64,000 nucleotides of DNA from Closterium sp. NIES-65 (GCA_948144175.1 CANXME010002538.1:897501-961500), one strand, 5' to 3'; positions 1 to 10,309 are shown, counted from the stretch's first letter. A program made the numbers and translations. The notes: generated from the sequence alone by a model not told the origin.

Positions 1-3000
1 CAAATCGACCGTGCGGGGAGTCGGACCAACCGGACCATCCGGGTGGGGTACCGGGTCCGGAACCGGGTCGGGAACCGGATCGACCGGACCATCCGGACGG
101 GGAAACGGATCATCCGGGCCATCCGGGAAGGCAGCCGGATCGACCGGGTCTAGGGTAGGGAGCCGGACCATCCGGGTGGGGAACCGGGCCGGGTACCGGG
201 TCGGGAAACGGATCGACCGGACCATCCGGATGGGGAGCCCTATCATCCGGCTCATCCGCATGGGGTGCCGAGCCGGCCGTGTGGGGAGTCTGATCAACCG
301 GGCCAACCGGGTGGGGTACCGGGTCGGGAACCGGATCAACCGGACCATCCGGCCGGGGAACCGGATCATTCAGGTCATCCGGGAAGGGAACCGGATCGAC
401 CGGGTCTAGGTTAGGGAACCGGACCATCCGGGTGGGGAACCGGGTCCGGTACCGGGTCGGGAACCGTATCGACCGGACCATCCGGATGGGGAACCGGATT
501 ATCCGGGTCATCCACATGGGGTGCCGAAGGACCCTGTGGGGAGTCGGACCAACCGGGCCACCCGGGTGGTCGACCGGGTCGAGAACCGGATCAACCGGAC
601 CATCCGGACAGGGAACCGGATCATCTGGGTCATCCCGGAAGGGAACCGGATCGACCGGGTCTAGGGTAGGAAGCCGGACCATCCGGGTGGGGAACCGGGT
701 CGGGAACCGGATCGACCGGGTCTAGGGTAGGAAGCTTGACCATCCGCGTGGGGAACCGGGTCGGGTACCGGGTCGGGAACCAGATCGACCGGACCATCCG
801 GACGGGGAGCCGGACCATCCGGCTCATCCGCATGGGGTGCCGAACCGAACGTGTGGGGAGTCGGGACCAGCCGGGCCAACCGGGCGGGGTACCGGGCTGG
901 GAACCGGATCAACCGGGCCATCCGGTCGGGGAAGCGGATCATCCGGGTCATCCGGGAAGGGATCCGGATCGACCAGGTCTAGGGTAGGAAGCCGGACCAT
1001 CCGGGTGGGGAACCGGGTCGGGTACCGGGCCGGGAACCGGATCGACCGGACCGTCCGGGTGGGGAGCCGGATCATCCGGCTCATCCGCATGGGGTGCCGA
1101 ACCGACCGTGTGGGGAGTCGGACCAACCGGGCCAACCGGGCCAACCGGGCCAACCGGGCGGGGTACCGGGTCGGGAACCGGATCAACCGGACCATCCGGC
1201 CGGGGAACCGGATCATTCAGGTCATCCGGGAAGGGAACCGGATCGACCGGGTCTAGGTTAGGGAACCGGACCATCCGGGTGGGGAACCGGGTCCGGTACC
1301 GGGTCGGGAACCGTATCGATCGGACCATCCGGATGGGGAACCGGATTATCCGGGTCATCCACATGGGGTGCCGAAGGACCGTGTGGGGAGTCGGACCAAC
1401 CGGGCCACCCGGGTGGTCGACCGGGTCGAGAACCGGATCAACCGGACCATCCGGACGGGGAACTGGATCATCTGGGTCATCCCGGAAGGGAACCGGATCG
1501 ACCGGGTCTAGGGTAGGAAGCCGGACCATCCGGGTGGGGAACCGGGTCGGGTACCGGGTCGGGAACCGGATCAACCGGACCATCTGAACGGGGAACCGGA
1601 TCATCCGGGTCATCCGGGAAGGGAACCGGATCGACCGGGTCTAGGGTAGGAAGCCGGACCATCCAGGCGGGGAACCGGGTCGGGAACCGGATCGACCGGG
1701 TCTAGGGCAGGAAGCCGGACCATCCGGGTGGGGAACCGGGTCGGGTACCGGGTCGGGAACCGGATCGACCGGACCATCCGGATGGGGAGCCGGATCATCC
1801 GGGTCATCCGCATGGGGTGCCGAACCGACCGTGTGGGGAGTCGGACCAACCGGGCCAACCGGGCCAACCGGGCGGGGTACCGGGTCGGGAACCGGATCAA
1901 CCGGACCATCCGGCCGGGGAACCGGATCATTCAGGTCATCCGGGAAGGGAACCGGATCGACCGGGTCTAGGTTAGGGAACCGGACCATCCGGGTGGGGAA
2001 CCGGGTCCGGTACCGGGTCGGGAACCGTATCGACCGGACCATCCGGATGGGGAACCGGATTATCCGGGTCATCCACATGGGGTGCCGAAGGACCCTGTGG
2101 GGAGTCGGACCAACCGGGCCACCCGGGTGGTCGACCGGGTCGAGAACCGGATCAACCGGACCATCCGGACGGAGAACCGGATCATCTGGGTCATCCCGGA
2201 AGGGAACCGGATCGACCGGGTCTAGGGTAGGAAGCCGGACCATCGGTGCGGGGAACCGGTTCGGGAACCGGATCGACCGGACCATCCGGATGGGGAACCG
2301 GATCATCCGGGTCATCCGCATGGGGTGCCGAACCGACCGTGTGGGGAGTCGGACCAACCGGGCCACCCGGGTGGGGTACCGGGTCGGGAACCGGATCAAC
2401 CGGACCATCCGGACGGGGAACCGGATCATCCGGGTCATCCCGAAAGGGAAACGGATCGACCGGGTCTAGGGTAGGAAGCCGGACCATCGGTGCGGGGAAC
2501 CGGTTCGGGAACCGGATCGACCGGACCATCCGGATGGGGAACCGGATCATCCGGATCATCCGCATGGGGTGCCGAACCGACCGTGTGGGGAGTCGGACCA
2601 ACCGGGCCAACCGGGTGGGGTACCGGGTCGGGAACCGGATCAACCGGACCATCCGGACGGGGAACCGGATCATCCGGGTCATCCCGGAAGGGAACCGGAT
2701 CGACCGGGTCTAGGTTAGGGAGCCGGACCATCCGGGTGGGGAACCGGGTCCGGTACCGGGTCGGGAACCGGATCAACCGGGTCGGAACCGGGCAGGGAAC
2801 CGGATGGGGAACCGGATCGACACGACCGGCTGGATCGACCGGATCAACCGGGTGTGGAACCGGGTCAACCGGGCGGGGAACCGGATCAACCTCCCCAGCC
2901 GGGTGAGGGACCGGATCGACCCGGTAGGGAGCCGGATCAGCCGGGTCGGAACCGGGTAGGGAACCGGGTAGGGAACCGGATGGAGAACCGGATCTACCGG

Positions 3001-3240
3001 ACCGGCCGGATCGACCGGGTCAACCGGGCGGGGAACCGGGTCAACCGGACGGAGAACCGAATGGACCGGACCGGCCGGGTCATCCGGGTTGGAACCGGGC
3101 GGGTGAACCGGATCAACCGCCCCAGCCGGGTGAGGGACCGGTTCGACCCGGTAGGGAGCCGGATCAACCGGGTCGGAACCGGGCAGGGAACCGGATGGGG
3201 AACCGGACCTACCGGACCGGCTGGATCGACCGGGTGGGGA
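1..3240. repeat. GC-rich CCGG-dense minisatellite array
   Basis: The stretch is a tandem array of short units such as GGAACCGGATCGACCGG, ACCATCCGG and GGGTCATCCGCATGGGG, arranged in higher-order blocks of roughly 250-270 bp. One landmark (TCTAGGGTAGG or TCTAGGTTAGGG) recurs near 150, 410, 660, 720, 980, 1250, 1507, 1640, 1700, 1970, 2220, 2465 and 2710. A longer block starting at GGTGCCGAAGGACC recurs near 528, 1369 and 2088. Several frames on both strands stay open for 100-265 codons, but only because the units contain few stops; the translations are Arg/Thr/Gly or Asp/Pro/Val repeats with no domain. I see no gene. From about 2770 the units degenerate toward the 3240 edge. Confidence 0.93.
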
Positions 3241-3254
3241 GAAGTGAAGGCGCA

Positions 3255-3412
3255 TGGCGTGATGTGCTGTGATGTGCTGTGGTGTGCTGTGGTGTGCTGT
3301 GGCGTGGTGTGCTGTGGTGTGCTGTGCTGTGCTGTGGTGTGCTGTGCTGTGCTGTGCTGTGCTGTGCTGTGCTGTGCTGTGCTGTGATGTGATGTGCTGT
3401 GGTGTGCATGGG
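3255..3412. repeat. TG/CTG microsatellite (GTGCTGTG units)
   Basis: Nearly pure repetition of GTGCTGTG, GTGATGTG and GTGGTGTG units with no other content. The overlapping Cys/Val-rich and His/Thr-rich open frames on the two strands are translation artefacts. Confidence 0.93.
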
Positions 3413-3479
3413 GGCAGGTGGGACGGTGGGGCCTTGAGTGTTCAACAACGTTCATTCATAGTGAGGTCCAAGTTGCTTG

Positions 3480-4518
3480 TGGCTGGCTAAGATGGGTCCG
3501 TACGTCCCTGGCCCTACGTAAACGTAATGTTACGAGTAACATTACGTTTACGTTTACGTACACATAAATACGCGTAACTTGGGTCCGGGCAGGAAAAAAA
3601 TTCCGGTGGAAAAAAAGGGAGAACCGTTCGTTCGGTCTTGAATTTTGGCGAAATGTCGCTGCGGAACCGTTCAGGGCAGCAGACCAGCAGATACAGCCTG
3701 GTAAGATGTTAGATCTTAACTTAGGTCGTAACTAAAAATGGTAGGTCATGGGTTCTAAGATCTTAGTTTTGCATGGTGGATCTATGAAGTTGCATTAGGT
3801 CGTCAGTCTAAAGGCTCTGGAGCCTGCATACGTCGTGGGACTGGGAGGGTAAGCGGGGAGTGATTCGGAGTAACCCATTGGGGAAACGCATTGACTTACG
3901 CAATATCGCGTGAAATTGGGACAAGGCGCGAGCTGGTTTGTACACCTCGCGAAAATTAACACACCATCACAAGTACTTTTTGTGTTGATAGATTCTATGT
4001 TATAGAGTTATTGATGCCAATTTCGTATCCCTTCAAATTTTTACTTCAACCGGGCAGCTGAAGGAAAAAAAAATCTGCCTCATTCCAGCACCTCATGCGT
4101 AACGTAAAAAGTACGTAAACGTAAACGTAAAACGTACGTAAACGTAAGCGTAATATCCAACTTAGGTGTCTGGGGGGGATGGAAGAGGGGGAAAGGGGAG
4201 GGTGGGAGGGCGAGGTGCACGGAGGCAGTGGCGGGATATTCAGCAGCAGCAGAGTTAGGGTGGGGCTTGGGACGTGCATCGAAGCTGGCCCACCCGTGCC
4301 CTGAGAAGGGCGATCGGGTGAGGGGGAGGGCGATGGAAGCAAATGGGGCCCAGGCACGACCGTCTGATACACGTGAATGGAGGTGCGCCCGGGGACTCGT
4401 GAATCTCTGCAGCACCACGTTCAATCACTATTGCACTTCACACAGCCTCCCCTCTCCCTTAACCCTACCCTCACTCACCCCTTGGCACCGTGATTCACCG
4501 CATGAAGGTACCTCCTAC
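3480..4518. other. Non-coding region bounded by inverted ACGTAAACG-type repeats
   Basis: No gene is recognisable. Clusters of ACGTAAACGTAA-type motifs lie near the left edge (3515-3560, mostly inverted) and again near 4098-4154 (direct: ACGTAAACGTAAACGT and variants). The left cluster is followed by AACTTGGGTCCG and the right one by CCAACTTAGGTG. Inverted subterminal repeats of this kind suggest a non-autonomous DNA transposon of about 0.65 kb, but no transposase and no clear target duplication are visible. 4160-4518 is purine-rich low-complexity sequence; it is where downstream OEP80 exons would be expected, and none is seen. Confidence 0.45.
3516..3553. repeat. Perfect 18-bp inverted repeat (hairpin) with 2-nt spacer
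   Basis: The left arm 3516-3533 (ACGTAAACGTAATGTTAC) is the exact reverse complement of 3536-3553, separated by GA. It forms a perfect palindromic stem inside the ACGTAAACG cluster. Confidence 0.85.
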
Positions 4519-4566
4519 CTCCGGGGGCGGGGTGCGGGATGAGGTTGACGTCCTCCATGATGCCCA
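4519..4566 (-). pseudogene. OEP80 exon-6 copy C (3' half of exon, donor retained)
   Basis: On the minus strand this encodes [15 protein letters not shown], the same peptide as the 3' half of exon 6 (4635-4731), and ends in the same GGAG|GTA donor context at 4519/4518. The nucleotide differences from exon 6 are confined to synonymous positions (Asn, Leu and three Pro codons). The 5' half is missing: upstream it merges into a CCACCGTGCCCC array (4562-4626). It is either an old partial exon duplication, a segment converted from a diverged paralogue, or part of an alternative exon. Confidence 0.7.
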
Positions 4567-4626
4567 CCGTGCCCCACCGTGGCCACCGTGCCCCACCGTG
4601 CCCCACCGTGCCCCACCGTGCCCCAG
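4562..4626. repeat. Short tandem repeat CCACCGTGCCCC
   Basis: About five units of CCACCGTGCCCC or CCACCGTGGCC lie between the two exon-6 copies. The unit resembles the minus-strand exon sequence CACGATGGGC, so the array may have nucleated in duplicated exon DNA. Confidence 0.8.
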
Positions 4627-4634
4627 CAGCGTAC

Positions 4635-7600
4635 CTCCAGGGGCAGGGTGTGGGATCAAATTGACGTCCTCCATGATGCCCATCGTGAACACCGTCTCCA
4701 CGTCCCGCCGCCCCTGCTGTAGCGAGTACACCTGTGTGTAGGAGGGGGGGAAGCACGGCCGCATAGGGGGTCGAGGCATGGGGGGCATCACTCAGCTCTC
4801 CTCCATGATGCCCATCGTGAACACCGTCTCCACGTCCCGCCGCCCCTGCTGTACACCTGCCGGGTGGAAAAAAGAAGGGGGGCATGGTGGGGCAATGGTG
4901 GGGGCATGGTGGGGGCATGGTGGGGGCATGGGTGAGGAGGCGCTTGAATGCACAGCAACATTCAGGCATATACATGGGGGCCAGATTACAAGTATATGGC
5001 CAAGTGAAATTCTTGACATATAGACAGCCTTCACTCTCCCCTGATGCAAGCTCTTGCCTCCCCTGCCCCTTGCCCTGCCTGCCTGCCCTGCACACCCACC
5101 TGCCCCTTCTCTCCTCCCACGCACCCACCTGCCCTTTCTTGGTCATGAGTTGCCGCAAGATGGTCTCTGGCCGCGTCTTGCCTGTTGTCGGCTCGCCTCT
5201 GTGGCACGGCAGGGAGGAGGGCAGCGAGGAAAACAGAAAGGACACGATGACTAGACAATGAAGACACACATGGTTCTGGACACATTTTCCTTGTAGCTGG
5301 ATACATTATATACAACTTGAAGGGAAATCCGCTCAACACTGGAACTCAAGGGAACTTAGTTCTGTGTCTCACGTCTTGCGGTCGCGGAACTTGATGGTGA
5401 TGTTGTTCACCTCCGCCTCCGCCACCTTCACCCGCACCACCCCATCCGACAGCAGCTCCACGTCCGTTACCTGCCGGTGTGGTGTGGTGCAGTGCGGTGG
5501 AGTGCGGTGAAGTGGAGTGGGGTTGGATGGGGTGGGGTGCATGGAGTTGAGGGGAATTGTGGTGCGCGCATGGCCATACACAGACAATAATATTCCACAT
5601 GCACATGCACACAACATCTCCACATGCACTCACGGGATTGGGTAGGCTCCTAGATAGCCATCCCATCCCATGCACGCATGGGAGGCGCACACACACTGCA
5701 CATGCCCGGCTGATCAAGACACAACAATTCCACGTGCTGCCAGAGTCGATTGGCACTCTTTTCATCACCCGAACGATGAGAAGCAAGGCGAACGGAGAGC
5801 ATGTGGGAGGAAAGGGGCAAGGCGCACCTGGCCTAAGAGTCCTCGGTCGCTGTACCAGGAGGGGGAAGCGAGGACGGGGGAGCGAGGAGTGGGAAGAGGG
5901 GAGGGGGGAGCGAGGAGTGGGGAGCAGCGGGTGGGGAGCAGGGGGTGGGGAGCAGGGGGTGGGAGCAGGGGGTGGGGAGCAGGGGGTGGGAGCAGGGGGT
6001 GGGAGCAGGGGGTGGGAGCAGGGGGTGGGAGTGGGAGCAGCAGCTGACCTGGCCGAAGAGGCCGCGGTCGCTGTACCAGCCGTTGAGCACATCCAGCACG
6101 CCGTTGAGGCGCTGAATGTTCACCACCTTGCCTGGTGGGAAGGGGGGGGGGAGATGTGGGGGCCGGATGGAGGAGGAGGCGGGTTGCTGGACGTGTGTGG
6201 TTCTGTTGTGTTGTGTGTGCCGGGTGGCAGTGAAACAGTTGATGTATGAGCGATGCACATGCTCGCACATGCGAAGCAAGAGAAGGTGTGTGCGTGGCAA
6301 GGCAGATGAGCAGCAGTGGACGCAGGTGAAGCAGCAAGAAGTAAAGGTACTGAGTGCCGGTGAGCATGCAGGTCAAGTTAGCAGGTAAGGGATTGGGCGG
6401 TTGGGCGGTGTGTGCATGTGAATGTGAGAGTGCAGGTGTTTAAGGGTGGGCGATGGGTGGGCACATGTGAGCATGTGAGCATGAGAGCATGCGAGCATGA
6501 GAGCATGTGAGCATGAGAGCATGCGAGCATGAGAGCATGTGAGCATGAGAGCATGTGAGCATGTGAGCATGCGAGTGCGCAGGTCACGGGCATACCGTAC
6601 TCGTCCCGGAAGGCATCCTCAATGACACGTGTCGGCAGCACATTGGCTCCCACGCACATCAGCCCCTTCATCTCCTGATTCGCCTCCACCTGCCATCATG
6701 CCACACGGTATGACTCGGTTTGGTACGGAAAAGTATGGTAAGGCACAGTATGGGTGGCATCGTATGGAGGGGATGGTAAGACAAGGGTGAAGTGGAGTGC
6801 AAAGTGGGTGGGAGGATGAGGTTGCAGGGATGAGGAGAAGCAGCGACAAGAACACACTGCCTGCTGCATGGGTCCATGCACGCCTCACGTGCCTCTCACG
6901 CCTCACGTGCCTCTCACGCCTCACGTGCCTCTCACGCCTCAACAGCAGCTCTGCTCTGCCTGTTGTCCGCCAGCGTCACCCTGCTGCATGGGTCTGTGTG
7001 TACCTAAACACGCACCTGCCCACCCACGCACGCACGCGTGTACCCTGCCTGCGTGATCCACCCAACCCCCCACAAGCCCTCCCACCCAGACCCCACCCTC
7101 CCCCCCTTTCTCCCCCACACGTGGACGCACCCGGAAGATAAGCCGCACGCCGTCACGTGTGTCCTCCGCAGTCGGAAGGCAGCTGGCGAAGTACCCAGTG
7201 TCGATGATACGATGCACGTCCTCCTGCACCTCGCGCGTCGTCAGCGCCGCGTTGGCCTTGGACACCTTGAGCGCGCCCGCCACCACCTTCAGCAGCTCCT
7301 CGTCCTCCACTTCGCCGCCGTCCTTGTCGCGAATCACTATTTCGCTGATCAGCACGCGCTCCTCCTCCGCCTTTCCCCCGCCTCCGCCGCCGCCGCCGGC
7401 CCCGCCGGGTGCGGCTCCGCGGCTGTCTACTGTCCGCGCGGGGGGTGTGTTGCCTGGGGGGCCGCCGCCGCGGCGTCTGTGCGGCATTCCGCGGAGGTGC
7501 GGAGGGCGCCACTGCTGCGGGGAGGGCGGAGCGGGGGAGTCGTCGTTCGGGGGCGGGCCGAGGGGGAGGGAGAGCGAGGCGAGAGGCAGCGGCGAGCGGG

Positions 7601-8009
7601 CGAGCGGGGAGGGGGAGGGGGAGGCTAGGTGGTGCGCGGGGAGTAGTCGGGCGGCGTGCGCCTGAAGGCGGTCCAATATCGCGCCGCCCTTGCTCGCCAG
7701 CCCGTCCATAAAGCCCGCTAAAATAGTATCGCTACGAGCCACTTGCCGTGATTCTAACGAGGAACCGATCGCTTCTATCCGTTGTCCGCTTATCGCGAGC
7801 CTATTGCCGGCCGCGTCTCCTCCGTCCAGTGCAGGCCTGCCCGCGACCCCCTCTGGCCCGCTCCGCACTCCACGGCGCGCATCGCGCCACGCATCGCCGA
7901 GCCTGTTCGCAGCGCCGCGAAGGCGGGCCGCAACTTCCGATTGAAGTAAGTGAACTCTAGACTGCTGCTCCCCGCCACTGCAGGACGGGAGGTGAGGTAA
8001 GTCGTTCAT
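4635..8009 (-). CDS. OEP80: Chloroplast outer envelope protein OEP80 (Omp85 family), partial spliced gene
   Basis: OEP80 (Toc75-V) is an essential Omp85-family beta-barrel protein of the plastid outer envelope involved in beta-barrel biogenesis; POTRA repeats precede the barrel. Six minus-strand exons join in phase with GT-AG borders: 8009-7131, 6689-6596, 6131-6049, 5470-5373, 5198-5129 and 4731-4635. Diagnostic segments, compared from memory with the land-plant protein, are [17 protein letters not shown] and [16 protein letters not shown] (exon 1), [19 protein letters not shown] (exon 2), [12 protein letters not shown] (exon 3), [18 protein letters not shown] (exon 4), [16 protein letters not shown] (exon 5) and [18 protein letters not shown] (exon 6). 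These cover the N-terminal region and POTRA repeats. The start at 8009 is the first Met of the open frame; the first about 200 residues are low-complexity Pro/Gly/Ser and not conserved, so the true start could differ. Exon 6 ends in phase 1 and no downstream exon or barrel sequence is visible to position 1. The gene is therefore truncated here or continues beyond very large repeat-filled introns. Confidence 0.88.
4796..4861 (-). pseudogene. OEP80 exon-6 copy A (frameshifted duplicate with acceptor)
   Basis: Minus-strand copy of the 5' part of exon 6, preceded by an intact AG acceptor (CCGGCAG|GTGTAC) and identical to exon 6 over the following about 50 bp. It lacks 7 nt after GTGTAC (exon 6 has CTCGCTA extra), which shifts the frame, and after ATGGAGGA it runs into AGCTGA, a stop. 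If spliced in place of exon 6 it would terminate translation, so it is a recent broken duplicate or a decoy exon lying between exons 5 and 6. Confidence 0.75.
4868..4935. repeat. GGTGGGGGCAT tandem repeat in OEP80 intron 5
   Basis: Several copies of a 12-nt GCATGGTGGGGG unit within the intron between exons 5 and 6. Confidence 0.8.
5878..6040. repeat. GGGAGCAGGGGGTGG minisatellite in OEP80 intron 3
   Basis: Units of GGGAGCAGGGGGTGG or GGGGAGCAGGGGGTGG fill the intron right up to the donor of exon 3 (GT at 6048-6047). The pyrimidine-rich complement lies in the sense strand of the intron. Confidence 0.88.
6455..6572. repeat. GAGAGCATG/TGAGCATG 10-bp minisatellite in OEP80 intron 2
   Basis: About eleven 10-bp units alternating GCATGTGA, GCATGAGA and GCATGCGA. 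It lies wholly inside the intron between exons 2 and 3. Confidence 0.9.
6884..6940. repeat. 18-bp tandem repeat (CCTCACGTGCCTCTCACG) in OEP80 intron 1
   Basis: Three consecutive 18-bp units containing the palindrome CACGTG, inside the intron between exons 1 and 2. Confidence 0.88.
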
Positions 8010-8212
8010 AGTGGTGAGAGCAGTGACGGAGTGCGATCAAGCGGGAAGTGCGAGGAAAACCTTCAAGCTGATCCCGATGTGAAATCCGTTCACGTTACAA
8101 GACTCCCTGTTGGAGGGAGCTTTGAATCGCGTCGCATCGTAACACGATCACCAGCAGGAAAAACGACTATTTCCCGTCTACAATGGTATTAAACACCAAA
8201 CCTAAACCTAAA

Positions 8213-8751
8213 ACGTGATCAAATTAATTCTATTAGAGAATTTTCCAGCAATCCTTACCCTGTTCTTCGACATCGCGCACAGCAGCAGCCGTTGTTCGCA
8301 CATTACTGTTAACGGAGCTTCGCCAACTTTGCGCGCACTGTTTTACCAAACGATGCACCGGTGGCCTGGCCGATTCGGCCTTCACTTCGAGACTAGCCCG
8401 AACCTCGATGCCAGCCTAGCACCAGCTAGCTCGCAGGCACTGCGTAACCGTTGCATGTTTCCGCACATAAGTATTCGCTCATGCCTTCGCTCATACTTTG
8501 TACTCGTTTGACACATTGTGCAATCCTCGTTCCATTGCAACCGTAACAACTACTAACCTTACGCACGTACAGAATAATAATAATAATAATATTGCAAATA
8601 TACTGTAAGGAGTTTTCCCGAATTCCTTACCCGACTTGACTGCTACGCGTACCGCCCGATTTTCGGACTCTGCACGTTCGGCCGACGTCAACGATGCCAA
8701 GGCTCCTCGCGTCGCGTTTGGCTTTCCGATCGCCAAACTCTCCGAATCCAC
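8213..8751 (+). mobile_element. LTR-like remnants related to the Ty3-B LTR, with AAT microsatellite
   Basis: The sequence near 8471-8494 shares a 21-nt identical run with the 3' part of the Ty3-B LTR (around 43965), and the segment ends CCGTAACA at 8549, like the LTR end TTGTAACA. At 8604 a new TGTAAGGA start, followed by TTTTCCC and ATTCCTTAC, resembles the beginning of the same LTR family and is cut by copia-A0 at 8752. An ATA/AAT microsatellite lies at 8574-8591. There are no long coding frames. These remnants occupy DNA immediately 5' of the OEP80 start. Confidence 0.4.
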
Positions 8752-9213
8752 TGTGCAGGAATGAATGAACTGTGAATGAGTTGGGTACAAATACTCACCC
8801 TAAAGTGTTGTATCCTTTGTAGTCTAACCCACTATAGCCTAGAGAGAACATAAACATACAGTTTGACACACCCCCATAGGCTAAGTGGGAGAGAGCAAAC
8901 ACAACAGATGGTCACAAGACCAGTCAAGCAAGAGAACAAGCAAAGCAAAGCTCAAGGTGGATCTCAACGACACCACACAATCTGAGCACAAGCAAGCGGC
9001 CACAAGGCCAGTTCACATGCAGAGTTTTAATAGCAAGGCAATACACTAATCACAACCTAGCAAGAGTAAACAAGCACGTATGAAGATATATATTAGTGTA
9101 CAACAAGAGCAAGTCAAGCAACCTGCAGGTGAGGAAGAGTGGGCACAAGCCCAAGGGCAGTGCAGAATCGCTGATGATCACCAGACCCAAGGGCCTTGGT
9201 GAAGACAGCCGCC
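8752..9213 (-). mobile_element. Copia-A0: 3' end fragment with LTR
   Basis: Minus strand. 9213-9114 encodes the C-terminus of copia RNase H (VFTKALGSGDHQRFC). Then comes the 3' untranslated part, a polypurine tract (TATGGGGGTG on the minus strand) and an LTR at 8868-8752 (117 bp, TGTC...CACA ends). The LTR core matches the copia-A family (GGCTATAGTGGG, GTACAACACTTTAGGGT). Everything upstream of the RNase H tail is missing, and the fragment abuts a different element at about 9213. Confidence 0.75.
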
Positions 9214-9666
9214 AGCACCAGAGGGGTTGAGTGGCGGGTAAGGGGGTGGAAGAAGTAAGTCGGGCATTTGCAGTCGTTGTCTGTAGCAGGCACGCCCCCG
9301 GAGGTGCTGTGCGGTGCTGTCCAGCTGCTTGTTGCAGCCACAACGCCTGCTCTCACGCCCACCTGCCGGGTCCTGCACCTGTTGCTGCTGCATCTGCCGT
9401 GGCTGAGGTCACTATGGCTCTATATGCCATCACTACATCTGCTGCCTGTAGCAGGCACGCCCCCGGAGGTGCTGAGCCACGCTGTCCAGCTGCTTGTTGT
9501 AGCCACGGCGCTTGCTCTCACGCCCACCTCTCGGGTCCTGCACTTGCCGTTATTGCATTTAACATGGTTGATCTGTGTTGCTGTTTCCCTTGCTTCTTCT
9601 ACCTCTTGCCCAGGTTCCGGGGGTGTGACTTGCTATAGTAATGTGCGGCAGGCAGTTAAGGGGGTG
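9214..9666 (+). mobile_element. 3' internal part of a family-B retroelement, with a 165-bp tandem duplication
   Basis: It ends in CAGTTAAGGGGGTG directly before a TGTC LTR start, matching the polypurine tract of the TRIM at 29808-31113. Two copies of an approximately 100-bp segment, starting CTGTAGCAGGCACG near 9281 and CTGTAGCAGGCACG near 9446, repeat with a period of about 165 bp. The Cys/Ala/His-rich open frame is not a recognised protein. The left boundary is set only by where copia-A0 homology stops. Confidence 0.45.
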
Positions 9667-9910
9667 TGTCGCAATATATATTTTATATATGTTTATAACT
9701 GCCTGTAGCTTTAGCTTTAGTGTAGTTATGCCTTCTTTTTGTTGGTGGTGCACTGTTGCTATTTTGCTATTTGTACCTTGTGTGCTATAGTGAAACCAAT
9801 CATTCTCGATTCTCTCCTTGGTACAACCACCTCGACACCTGCTTGGCCTAGGCTACCAAGCTTAGGCCCTTAGTAAACTCTGGTTCCTAGACTAAGTTCG
9901 TTTTGTAACA
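9667..9910 (+). repeat. Family-B 3' LTR (copy B1)
   Basis: It starts TGTCGCAATATATAT and ends about TTTTGTAACA. The order of shared blocks (AACTGCCTGTAGC, TTGGTGGTGCAC, TATAGTGAAA, CCTAGGCTA) matches the 255-bp LTRs of the TRIM at 29808-31113 read on the minus strand. It interrupts the minus-strand copia-D integrase region. Confidence 0.65.
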
Positions 9911-10309
9911 AGCGAGTCTTGCGGTCCTTGAGGAGGAGAAAATAGAGGCTCCCATCCATGGCGGCCACGCGAAAGGGGCCGTAGAGGTCAATGTGCACAA
10001 CTTCGAGCAGGGTTTCAGCGTCCGATCCCTTCGGAAAAGTATGACGCGCCAGCTTGCCACCGACACAGGAGGCACACGGCACATCGGCTCCAGTTGACTT
10101 CTCGATGTCCAGGCTGATGGCAACTTAATGTTTCGCCGAACTCATAATCGTGGCAATGCCGACATGCGCGAGCCTCGTGTGCCACTTAACCGGCTTCGAC
10201 TTCGTCGCCGATATGGTTGTCCGCAGAGCAACTGCTTCTATCGCAGATGTAGTCGATTTCGAGGAGCAGGGGCGGAGGTCGGTGCAGAGGACTCGGCCTG
10301 TGTAGCATG
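9911..10309 (-). pseudogene. Copia-D pre-integrase/integrase segment (left part of split element)
   Basis: On the minus strand this encodes a copia GAG-pre-integrase zinc-binding region (WHTRLAH, then CASCVGGK) and the start of the integrase core, including the first catalytic Asp in VVHIDLYGPF. One stop lies after SSAKH. The frame joins that of 17906 onward if copia-A1 and one GCATG copy are removed, so A1 inserted between the protease and pre-integrase regions. The element is cut at 9910 by a family-B LTR; RT and RNase H are not seen. It is a different copia lineage from the A family. Confidence 0.8.
10305..10309. repeat. Target-site duplication GCATG (left) of copia-A1
   Basis: GCATG precedes the TGTCAAAC LTR start at 10310 and recurs at 17901-17905 directly after the 3' LTR. 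Confidence 0.9.

Noticed and set aside
110..2713. Long open frames (up to 265 codons) on both strands in the first 3 kb
   Set aside because: They are translations of a stop-poor minisatellite; overlapping frames on both strands are open at once and no domain or conserved start exists.
2994..3490. His/Thr/Gln-rich and Cys/Val-rich open frames
   Set aside because: Pure products of the GTGCTGTG microsatellite.
7409..7711. Plus-strand frames opposite OEP80 exon 1
   Set aside because: Antisense shadows of a GC-rich exon; only the minus frame has family resemblance and matching splice sites.
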